Translations under genes and position numbers: made by a program | From: Zobellia uliginosa | GTDB taxonomy: Bacteria > Bacteroidota > Bacteroidia > Flavobacteriales > Flavobacteriaceae | NCBI RefSeq assembly: GCF_018860745.1 | Contig: NZ_JAHKPY010000012.1 | Span: 186,001 to 250,000 of the forward strand | Length of the DNA stretch: 64,000 nucleotides | Direction of reading: 5' to 3' | Shown here: piece after piece, positions 16,813-25,667 of the stretch | How positions within the stretch are numbered: the first letter of the stretch is position 1 | Layout of the letters: every line of letters begins with the position of its first letter | The notes under the pieces: model-generated | Database searches by the model: none | What the model was told of the DNA's origin: nothing | The model's input: the letters and a program-made list of their open reading frames with translations, nothing else

Positions 16813-17361
16813 ATGAAAAGTATAGTAATTAGCATTTGCCTAATCGTTTGCCTTGCAAGTTGTAATGAAAAAAAAGACACTTCTTTTTCTATTATTAAAG
16901 ACCGTGTTGGCAAATTAGACCGCATAAGTTTAGTTCGTGATTTAAAGATTATTTACGAGAATGACTCTATTGTAAAAGATAGCACAAGTATTAACAGTGC
17001 CAACAACAGTAAAAAAGTAAAGGTTTTTGAAAAAGGTGGAAAAGCGTTATTGACCCTCACCCCAAATTCGGATAGTATTCCTTCCATTGAGAATATTCGT
17101 ATTGAAGACCCTCGTTTCACCACGGACAAAGGTGTTGGTTTAGGGAGTACTTTTAAAGATATAAAAGATAATTACACTATTAGAAAAGTCATTACTTCAA
17201 TGAACAATGTGGTGATTCTTTTAAAAGATAGTGACGTTTATTTCACCATAAGCAAAGAAGAATTACCTTCTAGTCTACGCTATGCTTCAAGTGTAAATAT
17301 TGAAGCGGTACAGATTCCAGATGATGCTAAAATTAAGTATATGATGGTTGCTTGGGATTAG
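16813..17361 (+). CDS. Hypothetical lipoprotein
   Basis: 182 residues. Short signal peptide with lipobox CLASC (Cys17) and a charged start of the mature protein. The remainder contains a GVGLGSTFKDIKDNYTI segment that resembles a helix-and-strand element in DUF1131-like lipoproteins, but I cannot place it in a family with confidence. A polar low-complexity patch of Ser/Asn/Asp lies at about 50-70. It follows the HerA-like gene by 47 bp and precedes the decayed yitT copy. Function unknown. Confidence 0.7.
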   Translation: MKSIVISICLIVCLASCNEKKDTSFSIIKDRVGKLDRISLVRDLKIIYENDSIVKDSTSINSANNSKKVKVFEKGGKALLTLTPNSDSIPSIENIRIEDPRFTTDKGVGLGSTFKDIKDNYTIRKVITSMNNVVILLKDSDVYFTISKEELPSSLRYASSVNIEAVQIPDDAKIKYMMVAWD

Positions 17362-17403
17362 CTTTTAGGCCAATCTCGCTTAGTCAAAATTTAAATCGGC
17401 GCC

Positions 17404-17978
17404 ATGAATTCTATTCTGCAATACATCTTGGCACATAGGGCCAAAACGAAATTTAAGGTAGATATGGGAATTGCCCCGAGAGGCCAAAGTGTTATTGACA
17501 GCACCAACGTACTTGCTATTTACCTCAACAGAAATTGGCATTTGACTATTGGCGATGTACTCCTTCTCATACATTTAGCGATCTTTTCCGGTGGCGCTCA
17601 TTTATTAGGCATTGAGACAGCGCTGTATACCATTTTAACCTATCTCGCAGCCGATAAAACCGTAAACTATGTGGTAAATAATGGGTTGGAAGAGCATATT
17701 GGAATGACGATTATTTCGCCCCAAGATAAAGAAATACGAATTATGCTTTCCCAACAAATAGCAAGAGTCTGTGCCATTTATAAGTGAAAAGAAGAATATG
17801 TTAAAAGCTGGTACCGCCCACTTTACTGCGGAGATAGATTATATATATCGTAATGATCCGTTTGGAATTGACACGGCTAAGCGACGAAATTGACAAAATA
17901 GATAAAAATGCCTTTATTATTATGGGCGTCGTAAAAGATACAAAAGGAGGAATGATGAGAAAGAAACCTCTTAAATAG
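17404..17978 (+). pseudogene. Decayed YitT-family membrane protein (DUF161/DUF2179)
   Basis: Remnant of a YitT-like gene. Frame 1 (17404-17787) encodes GQSVIDSTNVLAIYLNR, then TIGDVLLLIHL, IETALYTILTYLAADKTV and HIGMTIISPQ, i.e. the last membrane helices and start of the DUF2179 domain. A stop at 17785-17787 follows AIYK. A second frame gives EIDYIY around 17833-17848. A third frame (17853-17978) restores the conserved end: LELTRLSDEIDKIDKNAFII, then VVKDTKGGMMRKKP. Family members are about 290-300 residues; the first half is missing and at least two frame changes and stops interrupt the rest. Confidence 0.8.
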
Positions 17979-17989
17979 TGCAAAGATCT

Positions 17990-18829
17990 ATGAAAAAAAC
18001 GCTAAATAAAATGCTTCCCAAGGTATATGGCAGGTATTTTAATTTACTTGCCAGAGCTTCTAAAAAAAGAGCGGCAGAAAAAGCTTTTTATGTTTTCTGT
18101 ACGGTTAGGAAAGGAAGGGTTCTGCCCAATCAGAAAGAATATCTAGACGAAGTGAAAAGTGATACTTTAGAGGTTAAGAGCCATACTCTACAGACCTATC
18201 ATTGGCCAGGCAGTAAGGAAACCGTTCTCTTGGTTCATGGATGGGAGAGCAATACTTTTAGATGGCGTAATCTTGTTGCTAAACTTCGTGAAGCTGATTT
18301 TAATATTGTGGCTTTCGATGCTCCCGCACATGGGTATTCTTCCGGGCAACACTTAGATCTTCCTCTATATTCAGATGGCGTACAAGCAATGATAAAAAAA
18401 CATGACCCCAAATACCTTATTGGTCATTCTATGGGCGGAATGACCCTTATGTACAACGAATTTAAACATCAAAATACCGGCGTTGAAAAAATGGTTACCA
18501 TAGGCGCACCGTCTGAATTTTATGAAATAATGAATCACTACCAACGTCTACTCAACTTTAACAACAAGGTTCGCAAGGCACTTGAGGAATTTGTTCTAGA
18601 CCGATTTGGGTTTACTGTAAAAGAGTTTTCTTCCTCCCGTTTTGCAAAAGAAAATACTAAAAAAGGTCTTTTGCTGCATGATGAACTAGATAAATTAGCC
18701 CCTTTTCATTCTTCAGAAGCGGTTCATTCTTATTGGATGGACAGTACTTTTATACGAACCAAGGGCTTAGGACATTCTATGCATCAAGAACATGTTAATG
18801 AACAGATTGTAGATTTTTTGAAAAACTAA
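17990..18829 (+). CDS. Alpha/beta hydrolase
   Basis: 279 residues from ATG 17990; a GTG at 17978 would overlap the stop of the yitT remnant and adds only four residues. The oxyanion-hole HGW (83-85), nucleophile elbow GHSMGG (Ser147), an acidic residue in the [10 protein letters not shown] region and a late GHSMHQE histidine complete an alpha/beta-hydrolase triad. A basic amphipathic N-terminus ([10 protein letters not shown]) could contact the membrane. Substrate unknown. It immediately follows the pseudogene and precedes the VOC gene by 10 bp, suggesting co-transcription with the latter. Confidence 0.87.
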   Translation: MKKTLNKMLPKVYGRYFNLLARASKKRAAEKAFYVFCTVRKGRVLPNQKEYLDEVKSDTLEVKSHTLQTYHWPGSKETVLLVHGWESNTFRWRNLVAKLREADFNIVAFDAPAHGYSSGQHLDLPLYSDGVQAMIKKHDPKYLIGHSMGGMTLMYNEFKHQNTGVEKMVTIGAPSEFYEIMNHYQRLLNFNNKVRKALEEFVLDRFGFTVKEFSSSRFAKENTKKGLLLHDELDKLAPFHSSEAVHSYWMDSTFIRTKGLGHSMHQEHVNEQIVDFLKN

Positions 18830-18839
18830 AAAAGTACCC

Positions 18840-19265
18840 ATGCAAAACGTAACCCCATTCCACATTGCTATACCTGTCCACAATTTAGCCGAATGCCATA
18901 AGTTTTATGGAGAGATTCTAAACTGCAAAGAAGGGCGTAGCAGTGACCATTGGGTAGATTTTAACCTCTTTGGGCACCAATTGGTAATTCACTACAAACC
19001 TAAAACTGAAACTAAAGAACTGCATAGTAACCCCGTAGATGGCAAGAATGTACCCGTTCCTCATTACGGTGTTGTGTTACCCTGGAATGTTTTTGAATCT
19101 TTTTCAGAAGAACTACAGAATAAGGGCGTAAAATTCGTAATTGAACCTTATGTAAGATTTAAAGGCGAAACCGGAGAGCAAGCCACTATGTTCTTTTTGG
19201 ACCCTGCCGGAAATGCACTGGAGTTCAAGGCATTTAAGGATATGGAACAATTATTTGCTAAGTAA
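18840..19265 (+). CDS. VOC family protein (glyoxalase/dioxygenase fold)
   Basis: 141 residues forming two beta-alpha-beta-beta-beta modules. The first begins [20 protein letters not shown] with metal-ligand-type His. The second begins [14 protein letters not shown] and ends [15 protein letters not shown], with Glu as likely metal ligand. This is typical of small glyoxalase/bleomycin-resistance proteins; the substrate is not predictable. It starts 10 bp after the hydrolase gene. A strong hairpin follows at 19269-19310. Confidence 0.88.
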   Translation: MQNVTPFHIAIPVHNLAECHKFYGEILNCKEGRSSDHWVDFNLFGHQLVIHYKPKTETKELHSNPVDGKNVPVPHYGVVLPWNVFESFSEELQNKGVKFVIEPYVRFKGETGEQATMFFLDPAGNALEFKAFKDMEQLFAK

Positions 19266-19268
19266 TGA

Positions 19269-19310
19269 AACGCCTACCACTCTCAGGCTGTACCCAGAGT
19301 GGTAGACGTT
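19269..19310. terminator. Hairpin between convergent genes (likely bidirectional terminator)
   Basis: Two 15-base arms (19269-19283 and 19296-19310) pair with one mismatch around a 12-base loop. It fills the 52-bp gap between the convergent VOC and aldo/keto reductase genes. There is no clear T-tract on either side, so it may act by structure, by stabilising 3' ends, or with Rho. Confidence 0.6.
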
Positions 19311-19317
19311 CTATCTC

Positions 19318-20289
19318 CTATTGAGACCATTCGGTGGGCTTTCTTACCCAGCGGTGTTTTTTCAATTCTTCAACTAATTCCTTTGGCAATCTTTTTCCAT
19401 CGCTTGTAGCGGTATTGGCCAAAACGTTACGTTCTTTACGCATACCCGGTATAGTTGTACCAATAGTCTTGTTTTCCAAAATAAACCGTAAAGCCATCTC
19501 TGCCATAGTCATGCCTTCTGGAATTAGAGGTCGTAATGCATCTGCATGATCCACGCTTGAATTCAGATTTTCGGGCACGAAATAGGTACCACGCCAGTCG
19601 CCTTCCGGAAAAGTTGTTGCCTTGGTTAAATTACCGGTCAACGTACCTTCATCAAAAGGTACACGGGCAATTACGGCAATATCCATATCCTCACACAAAG
19701 GAAAAAGCACGTCTTCCGGGTTCTGGTCAAAAACATTATATATTACCTGCACAGCGTCTATCAAACCTGTTTTTATAGCCTCAATACCATTTTCGGGCTC
19801 CCAGCGGTTCACGCTAATTCCCATAGCTCCTATTTTTCCCGCTTTCTTTAAATCCTCAATAGCACGTTGCCATTCATCCCTTTGAGACCAACCATCGTCC
19901 CATGTATGAAACTGCATCAAATCAACACGCTCCATTCCCAGATTAGTCAGGGTTTTCTCTGTATATTCTATGATATGGTTTGTGGGATACGAATCTTCAA
20001 ATTTATATTCAGGCTTTGCTGGCCAATTAAAATTCTTTGGCGGAATCTTACTAGCGGAATACAGTTTTATCTTTGGGTGTCTACGTATAAGCTCTCCTAA
20101 TAGCTCTTCACTATGGCCTTCTCCGTAACCCCAGGCCGTATCAAAAAAATTAACACCGTTCTCAACCGCAAGGTCCAAGGATTTTGCAGATTGCTTGTCA
20201 TCAGACTCTGTCCAACCTGCCATTCCCCACATTCCGTAACCTACCTCGCTTACCTGCCAACCTGTTCTTCCAAATCTTCTATAAATCAT
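19318..20289 (-). CDS. Aldo/keto reductase
   Basis: 323 residues, (beta/alpha)8 barrel. The opening RRFGRTGWQVSEVGYGMWG, catalytic Asp (NFFDTAWGYGEGHSEELLG), Lys (YSASKIPP) and His (LMQFHTWDD) are all seen. The C-terminus (TTIPGMRKERNVLANTATSD) binds NAD(P)H. It is the last gene of a minus-strand group with Gfo/Idh/MocA, DUF1080 and MFS genes (49-bp gap to the dehydrogenase), which suggests sugar or keto-sugar reduction. Confidence 0.9.
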   Translation of the reverse strand: MIYRRFGRTGWQVSEVGYGMWGMAGWTESDDKQSAKSLDLAVENGVNFFDTAWGYGEGHSEELLGELIRRHPKIKLYSASKIPPKNFNWPAKPEYKFEDSYPTNHIIEYTEKTLTNLGMERVDLMQFHTWDDGWSQRDEWQRAIEDLKKAGKIGAMGISVNRWEPENGIEAIKTGLIDAVQVIYNVFDQNPEDVLFPLCEDMDIAVIARVPFDEGTLTGNLTKATTFPEGDWRGTYFVPENLNSSVDHADALRPLIPEGMTMAEMALRFILENKTIGTTIPGMRKERNVLANTATSDGKRLPKELVEELKKHRWVRKPTEWSQ

Positions 20290-20338
20290 TTAAGTATATG
20301 CGTATTATTCTTTTTTATTTTAAAATTGATATGCTTCC

Positions 20339-21676
20339 CTAAAATTCACGATAAGGAGCGTCTAAAAATTGGTTTGCTTCTTCTTCTGCAAATCTTGCCG
20401 ATTCCGCATTCCAATGGAGTGTTTTATTTGGAAACCGACCAGCAATAACACCCAACAATATGGTTTCTGTTAGTCGTGATGCATATGAAAATGGAGCACT
20501 GGTTTCTGCAGTGCCTAAACACGCATCTACAAATTGATGATAGTGTTTCTTTCCTTCACTATCATAATCGCGTACGGGCTCCCCCAAATTAAACTTTTCA
20601 ACATCTACCTCTTTATATTCTCCGTCTACGATTACCTTGGGAAGCATTTGAAAATGTGGTAGGTACAATCTACCTTTTTCACCAATGAACATGGCCCCCT
20701 GGTCATGCAACTCTTCACCGCCGGGCAACATTAGGTCTTCGCGTTGTTTATCCGCATCTTTCCCATCGTACCAAACCCATTTTAAGGTATCCGCAGTGTA
20801 TTCTGTTCCAGGAAACTCATAGGTGACCATATTCTGTTCCGGATAACCAAAACCATTTGGTTTTCTACAGTTTGTGGTAATTGTTCTAGGTACATCTAAT
20901 GCTAAGGCATTGTAAGGTGTGTCAAAAATATGAACCCCCATATCTCCTAAAGTTCCACAACCATAATCTACCAATTTACGCCATTGTCCTGGATGATAAA
21001 CACCTTCTTTATAGGGTCTTTCAGATGAAGTTCCAAGCCAAAGGTTCCAATCCAAACTTTCTGGAACCGGATCCTGACCTTCTGGAAGCGGCCCATCATA
21101 ACCCCAATTTTTTGGAGACCACGCCCTAACGGTATGTACCTTTCCAATGATTCCCGACTGAATCATTAATGTAGCCAGTTTATAATCATAAAAGGAATGC
21201 ACTTGAATACCCATTTGAGTTACCAGGTTTTTCTCTTTCGCTATTTTTTTCATTGCCCTCGCTTCCGTAACGTGATGTGTTAATGGCTTTTGGCAATATA
21301 CTGGCTTATCCATTTCCATAGCCATCATAGAGGCAGGTGCATGTGTATGGTCTGGTGTAGAAACAACCACGGCATCTATCTTTTTACCCATCTCTTGTAA
21401 CATCACCCTGTAATCCGAATATGTTTTAGCATCTGGATGAAGTGCCTTTGCCGCTGCCAACATGTTAGCGTCAACATCACAAAGTGCGACCACATCTACC
21501 ATTGCATGCGAAGAAATAGCACTTAAATCTTCACCGCCCATATTACCAACACCAATATGCGCCGTACGAAGACGTTTCTTTTTGGATGTAGAAAAAGCCA
21601 TGGCAGCGGAAGGCAATAATGTTATTGATGACAATGTAACTGCGTTCTTTAAAAATTCCCTTTTATTCATTTTCAA
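20339..21676 (-). CDS. Gfo/Idh/MocA family oxidoreductase (exported)
   Basis: 445 residues. It begins with a signal (MNKREFLKNAVTLSSITLLPSAAMAF; start at 21676, or two codons later at 21670). There is no strict twin-arginine, only KREF, as in many Bacteroidota Gfo proteins. The NAD-binding motif HIGVGNMGGED lies just after the mature N-terminus, and CQKPLTHH is the EKP-type catalytic lysine segment. The C-terminal domain is the usual alpha/beta sheet. It probably oxidises a hydroxyl of a glycoside (C3) or inositol. Located 30 bp after the DUF1080 gene. Confidence 0.9.
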   Translation of the reverse strand: MKMNKREFLKNAVTLSSITLLPSAAMAFSTSKKKRLRTAHIGVGNMGGEDLSAISSHAMVDVVALCDVDANMLAAAKALHPDAKTYSDYRVMLQEMGKKIDAVVVSTPDHTHAPASMMAMEMDKPVYCQKPLTHHVTEARAMKKIAKEKNLVTQMGIQVHSFYDYKLATLMIQSGIIGKVHTVRAWSPKNWGYDGPLPEGQDPVPESLDWNLWLGTSSERPYKEGVYHPGQWRKLVDYGCGTLGDMGVHIFDTPYNALALDVPRTITTNCRKPNGFGYPEQNMVTYEFPGTEYTADTLKWVWYDGKDADKQREDLMLPGGEELHDQGAMFIGEKGRLYLPHFQMLPKVIVDGEYKEVDVEKFNLGEPVRDYDSEGKKHYHQFVDACLGTAETSAPFSYASRLTETILLGVIAGRFPNKTLHWNAESARFAEEEANQFLDAPYREF

Positions 21677-21706
21677 TTCGTTTGATTATTGAGGTTGTTC
21701 TCTATT

Positions 21707-22468
21707 CTATAATTCTTTGATTTTTACATTCTTTAACCAAAGCGGACTATCATGGTCCTGAAAACCGATATATCCTTTTTTAAAAGAGCCATATTTAGGT
21801 GAGTCTTTCCACTTGCCCTTTCCTTTTCGCTCCTCCCAGTCTTCTGACCATGGCACAAAAGACAATAGTTTTTTACCGTTGAGCCAATGTTCTACTTTTA
21901 CTGGGGTAAAAATGATACGAGAAGTATTCCACTCCCCTGCCGGCTTTACTATTTTTTGACTCACGTCTGGTAAGTGCATGGCGTAATCTGCACCTGTTTT
22001 TTGCCATTCCTCTAACTTGGCATTATTAATTTCCTCCCATTTAAGGTCATCTAACATTTGATATTCCGGTGATACTTCAGGAATTCCCCAATCGCCTTCT
22101 TGAATGTGATATAGTAATCCACTATTACCTCCTTCGGGTATTTTCCATTCCCATGCCAATTCAAAATTGTCAAACTCCTGTGCCGCGTAGATGATATCCT
22201 TTCCGCCTTTTCGGCTCTCTTCCGTTCTTTTCTCAGTGTCAAAAGTTAGAACACCATCTTTGATTATCCATTGGGGAGGTAAGTCATCTCCATTATAGGC
22301 TCGCCAACCTTCTGTAGTTGTTCCATCAAAAAGGTAAAACCATTCATTAATTGGTTCAATAGTTTCGGAAGATTCAGCTGTTACCTGATTTTCGCCATTT
22401 TGTTTGGTTTCGTGTTTACAGGAAATTAAAGCTATCCATAGGGATAGCATTAAGGTAAGTTTTTTCAT
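21707..22468 (-). CDS. DUF1080 (3-keto-disaccharide hydrolase) lipoprotein
   Basis: 253 residues from ATG 22468, which opens a signal peptide with lipobox ALISC (Cys16); an in-frame ATG ten codons earlier adds a non-signal-like stretch. The fold is a concanavalin-like beta-sandwich: LFDGTTTEGWRAYNG near the start, FDNFELAWEWKIPEGGNSGLLYH, and GYIGFQDHDSPLWLKNVKIKEL at the end. The family is named for hydrolysis of 3-keto-disaccharides. Flanked by MFS and Gfo/Idh/MocA genes, a setting consistent with that pathway. Confidence 0.9.
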   Translation of the reverse strand: MKKLTLMLSLWIALISCKHETKQNGENQVTAESSETIEPINEWFYLFDGTTTEGWRAYNGDDLPPQWIIKDGVLTFDTEKRTEESRKGGKDIIYAAQEFDNFELAWEWKIPEGGNSGLLYHIQEGDWGIPEVSPEYQMLDDLKWEEINNAKLEEWQKTGADYAMHLPDVSQKIVKPAGEWNTSRIIFTPVKVEHWLNGKKLLSFVPWSEDWEERKGKGKWKDSPKYGSFKKGYIGFQDHDSPLWLKNVKIKEL

Positions 22469-22675
22469 TAAATAGGCTTGTTTACATCTTAGTTTCAATA
22501 CTTCATATAGTAACCGTATCTAAATCCAGTAACATTTAGTCAAGCAATAAAGCATACCTTTCTAGGGCACTCTGTCACAAGAAAATTTCCGGTGTCAATT
22601 CCAACGTAGAAATAATATTAGGCCGTTACGAACGAAACGAGAAGTTAGCTAATTTAAGTGAACCGACCAAGCGAA

Positions 22676-23983
22676 TTATTGAGGGTTATTGGCTCGTATA
22701 GAAGCAATAGACAGGAAGAGAAGAAATATAAGGCCTAGATACCCAAGTAATCTGTATGAACCAAAAGTACTGAAACAAAAACTAAAAACAGGCGGAGCAA
22801 GTGCACTGGCCAGAATTAAGAACGACATAACCTTTCCCGTAATAGCACCTAAATGTGTACGTCCATAAAAACGTGGCCAAACAATGGCATTAAGTACCGC
22901 AAAGAAGCCTCCTAGAACACCAAAGCCGCCAATCAGCAAAGGAACACCAAACGAGGAGGAAAGGAATAAAAAGCCTACAGAGGCCATAATACCACCTAAT
23001 ATCATTAAATACAAATACAGTTTTAAATGTAAATAATCACTTAAAAAATTAAAAATCAACGAAATAGTTACAGCAACTACAGAAGCTGGCAAAAAGATGG
23101 AAATAGCATCTGATTTTGAAAAACCTTCACTTGCAAAAACCGAAACTACATGAAACGTAAGTCCCGTAATAAAAAAGCTGTTAAAGGACAGTATTAATCC
23201 ATACATCCAAAAAGCTCTGGTCTGTAAGGCTTCTTGGGATGTATACTGCTTGGCAGCAGGTGTTTTTACCAATTCACCATCATCTTCACCCAGAACTTCT
23301 CCATCTGGCAATAGACCATGTTCCTCAGGTTTATTCTTATAGAACTGTAAGATGAGAAAAGAAAAAAACAGTAATGCAGCAGCTAATATTTGCCAGGTAA
23401 TCTGCCAACTGTACCCCTCTATTAGAGCGTTTACCCAAAGTGGTGAAGACGAAAAACCAAAGGAGATGGCAACGCTACTCATAGCATTTACTTTTCCTCT
23501 ATTTTTATCGAACCAGATCATAATTACATTTCTAGATGCCATGGTCAACACACCTTGTCCAGAAAATCTGAGCACAAAAAATAGACTCGCCATTATCACA
23601 AATGGAACAACCCACGTATCAACATTCAACATTGTTTTTACAAACTCGCTCATTTGCACGGACCAAGAACATAACATGAGGGCCACGGCCAAAGTAATGG
23701 CAGCAAAAAAAGCCACATAACGTGCCCCGTATTTATCAAACCAAACACCGGCACGACCTATTACCAATGAGCTACATATAGTTCCTATCATATATGCATT
23801 GCTAAACTGGTTTCGGCTTAATCCTAATGCATCTTTAACCGGGTCCGTAAAAACGGATACCCCAATGGTTTGCCCAGGAATACTGCAATAGATACCAATA
23901 GTACCAATTACGAGAATTACATACCCGTAAAAAACTGGGCTTTTGGCCGGATCTACGAAAGAAAATTGATTTTTGCTGGACAT
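22676..23983 (-). CDS. MFS transporter
   Basis: 435 residues with about twelve membrane helices and a central cytoplasmic loop at about 205-240 (KPEEHGLLPDGEVLGEDDGE). The segment GRAGVWFDKYGAR is the loop 2-3 MFS signature. The closest resemblance is to oxalate/formate antiporter-like carriers, but the substrate is unknown; the downstream keto-sugar genes suggest a sugar or sugar acid. A perfect TACTTTTG box (24001-24008) lies 17 nt upstream of the ATG. The 207-bp gap to the DUF1080 gene holds nothing recognised. Confidence 0.88.
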   Translation of the reverse strand: MSSKNQFSFVDPAKSPVFYGYVILVIGTIGIYCSIPGQTIGVSVFTDPVKDALGLSRNQFSNAYMIGTICSSLVIGRAGVWFDKYGARYVAFFAAITLAVALMLCSWSVQMSEFVKTMLNVDTWVVPFVIMASLFFVLRFSGQGVLTMASRNVIMIWFDKNRGKVNAMSSVAISFGFSSSPLWVNALIEGYSWQITWQILAAALLFFSFLILQFYKNKPEEHGLLPDGEVLGEDDGELVKTPAAKQYTSQEALQTRAFWMYGLILSFNSFFITGLTFHVVSVFASEGFSKSDAISIFLPASVVAVTISLIFNFLSDYLHLKLYLYLMILGGIMASVGFLFLSSSFGVPLLIGGFGVLGGFFAVLNAIVWPRFYGRTHLGAITGKVMSFLILASALAPPVFSFCFSTFGSYRLLGYLGLIFLLFLSIASIRANNPQ

Positions 23984-24118
23984 CTGTAGAGAGAAAGCGG
24001 CAAAAGTAGTGGTTTCATTAGAGCCTCTATATTTTTATAAGTAAAGATTATGCAAAATCTATACGGAAGGTGAGTTTTAAACGTTATAAATAGACTTAAC
24101 CCATTAGCAATTTTAGCC

Positions 24119-24268
24119 ATGAGAAAATTTGCGGCCGTACTGTTTGTTCTAACAGTGATCATAATTTTGAGTAGCTGTAGTATTGACGATAGCAATGATA
24201 TTGAAGTTATAAAACCGGGAGACACCGTTATTACCGGTAATCATAATCACAAAAAATTTCTAAACTAG
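24119..24268 (+). CDS. Small lipoprotein, 49 residues
   Basis: My translation from ATG 24119: a positively charged start (MRKF), a hydrophobic stretch and lipobox LSSC (Cys20), then a short acidic, then histidine-bearing tail (GNHNHKKF) and a stop at 24266-24268. The signal is convincing, so a real small outer-membrane or periplasmic lipoprotein is likely. It is the only plus-strand gene between the MFS and PAS-kinase genes. The HNH pair could bind metal, but that is speculation. Confidence 0.6.
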   Translation: MRKFAAVLFVLTVIIILSSCSIDDSNDIEVIKPGDTVITGNHNHKKFLN

Positions 24269-24283
24269 TAATTTAAGAAACTA

Positions 24284-25456
24284 CTAGGATTCTTGAATCT
24301 GATCTGCGAACATAATCGTGAAGGAACTGCCCTGGCCCTCTTTACTATCTACTGTAATAGTTCCTCCTAAACTAGTTATATATTTTTTTACAAAGTAAAG
24401 CCCCAGACTTTTATTACCTCTGGAATTGGGAAGGGTATTGTTCAAATCAAAAATTCGAGCACCATCTTTATCCATATCAAAACCTAACCCATTGTCTTTA
24501 TAGCTGAGTATCTTATGCCCATCCTTTAATTGAGTTTTAATTGAAATTACGGGAATAACACCTGGTTTGGCATATTGAATAGAGTTGGATATGAGATTTA
24601 AAAAAATATTTTTCATAAAACTCCTTTCAAAAAGTACCCACTGTGCTTCAGTAAAGTCTACCGAAAATTGAACTTTAGCATGACTAGCCAAAGTCTCAAG
24701 TGATTCTTTAACGTGTTGAAAAACTTCATCAAAACACACAAGTTCTAATTCTTTTTCTAAAACCCCATCTTCAGCAACCGCATCAACATAGACATTTAAT
24801 GAAGTCTTTAAACCATCTGCCGAACGTTTTATATGTTCCAGTACCTTTAAGGACGATTCATCCTTGATTTTACTAGTATCTAGCATATCAACAAGAAAAA
24901 CCAAATTATTTACAGGCAATTTTAAATCGTGAGATGTTTTATGATTAAGTTGCATTAACCTATCATTCATTCTGGTCAAATCTGTTAAATGCGAAATTCT
25001 CTCGTTTTCTATATCCTTCTTGTAAGTTATCTCCTTCCCTATAGCATAGACAAATTTCTTATCTTCTGACCTAGTAGCCGTCCAATGCATCCACACCAAT
25101 TTTCCACTTTTACAAATATATCGGTTCTCAAAATTGAGCAAGGGCATACCATGGACTAAATTCTCACCGTATTTTACGGTTTCATCTATATCTTCTTTAT
25201 AAATAAAATCAAAAATAGGCTTTGAATACAGCTCTTCTTCCGTATATCCCAAGAGCTTTGCAAATGCGTGATTAACTTTTTTGAAGTACCCATCAAAATC
25301 TGCAATACACAAATTATCTATTGACAAATTGAAAAATGGTTCTAGTTCAAAATCTAGAGATTTCGTTAGCTGTTTCATGAGTTTGGTATAGTCTAGTAAA
25401 CCTAAAACGCTCGCCATAAGATAATTGTTGCCTAATGTTCCATTATTTTTATCCAA
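24284..25456 (-). CDS. PAS-domain sensor histidine kinase
   Basis: 390 residues without membrane helices. A PAS domain at about 40-140 (CIADFDGYFKKVNHAFAKLLGYTEEELYSKP) is followed by a PAC segment (MHWTATRSEDKKFVYAIGKEI). The HisKA H-box is MQLNHKTSHDLKLPVNNLV near residue 175. The HATPase motifs are N-box NLISNSIQYAKPG, DNGLGFD and GNKSLGLYFVKKYI. No response regulator is adjacent, so it is an orphan. A perfect 16-bp palindrome overlapping a promoter-like box lies 125 bp upstream. The signal is cytoplasmic and unknown. Confidence 0.9.
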   Translation of the reverse strand: MDKNNGTLGNNYLMASVLGLLDYTKLMKQLTKSLDFELEPFFNLSIDNLCIADFDGYFKKVNHAFAKLLGYTEEELYSKPIFDFIYKEDIDETVKYGENLVHGMPLLNFENRYICKSGKLVWMHWTATRSEDKKFVYAIGKEITYKKDIENERISHLTDLTRMNDRLMQLNHKTSHDLKLPVNNLVFLVDMLDTSKIKDESSLKVLEHIKRSADGLKTSLNVYVDAVAEDGVLEKELELVCFDEVFQHVKESLETLASHAKVQFSVDFTEAQWVLFERSFMKNIFLNLISNSIQYAKPGVIPVISIKTQLKDGHKILSYKDNGLGFDMDKDGARIFDLNNTLPNSRGNKSLGLYFVKKYITSLGGTITVDSKEGQGSSFTIMFADQIQES

Positions 25457-25580
25457 AAGACAATTTAATTATCAAAATAACGTTCGTTCATGTTTTTCCC
25501 TTTAAACATAAACGACTTTGCTATAAAAATATAGCCAACAACTTTAAAATTGAAAATGCATAGAAATAACAGAATTAGAC

Positions 25581-25599
25581 ATTTGTCCGGACAAATATA
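25581..25599 (-). promoter_or_regulatory. Perfect palindrome overlapping a -7 box upstream of the PAS kinase
   Basis: A perfect 16-base palindrome built on TTTGTCCGGACAAA (25581-25596) overlaps TATATTTG on the minus strand (25599-25592), a full -7 match. It is placed to drive the PAS kinase gene with a leader of about 130 nt. No -33 element sits at the usual distance. Possible operator; the binding protein is unknown. Confidence 0.4.
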
Positions 25600-25667
25600 T
25601 AATTATGCTTTTGTTGATTTATAGAATCAAAACTATCATAAAATATAGCCCTTTTAAACAGAGACAA

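Noticed and set aside
22499-22675. 177-bp gap between the MFS and DUF1080 genes
   Set aside because: Searched for a promoter box, hairpin, small ORF and tRNA-like fold; nothing convincing was found.
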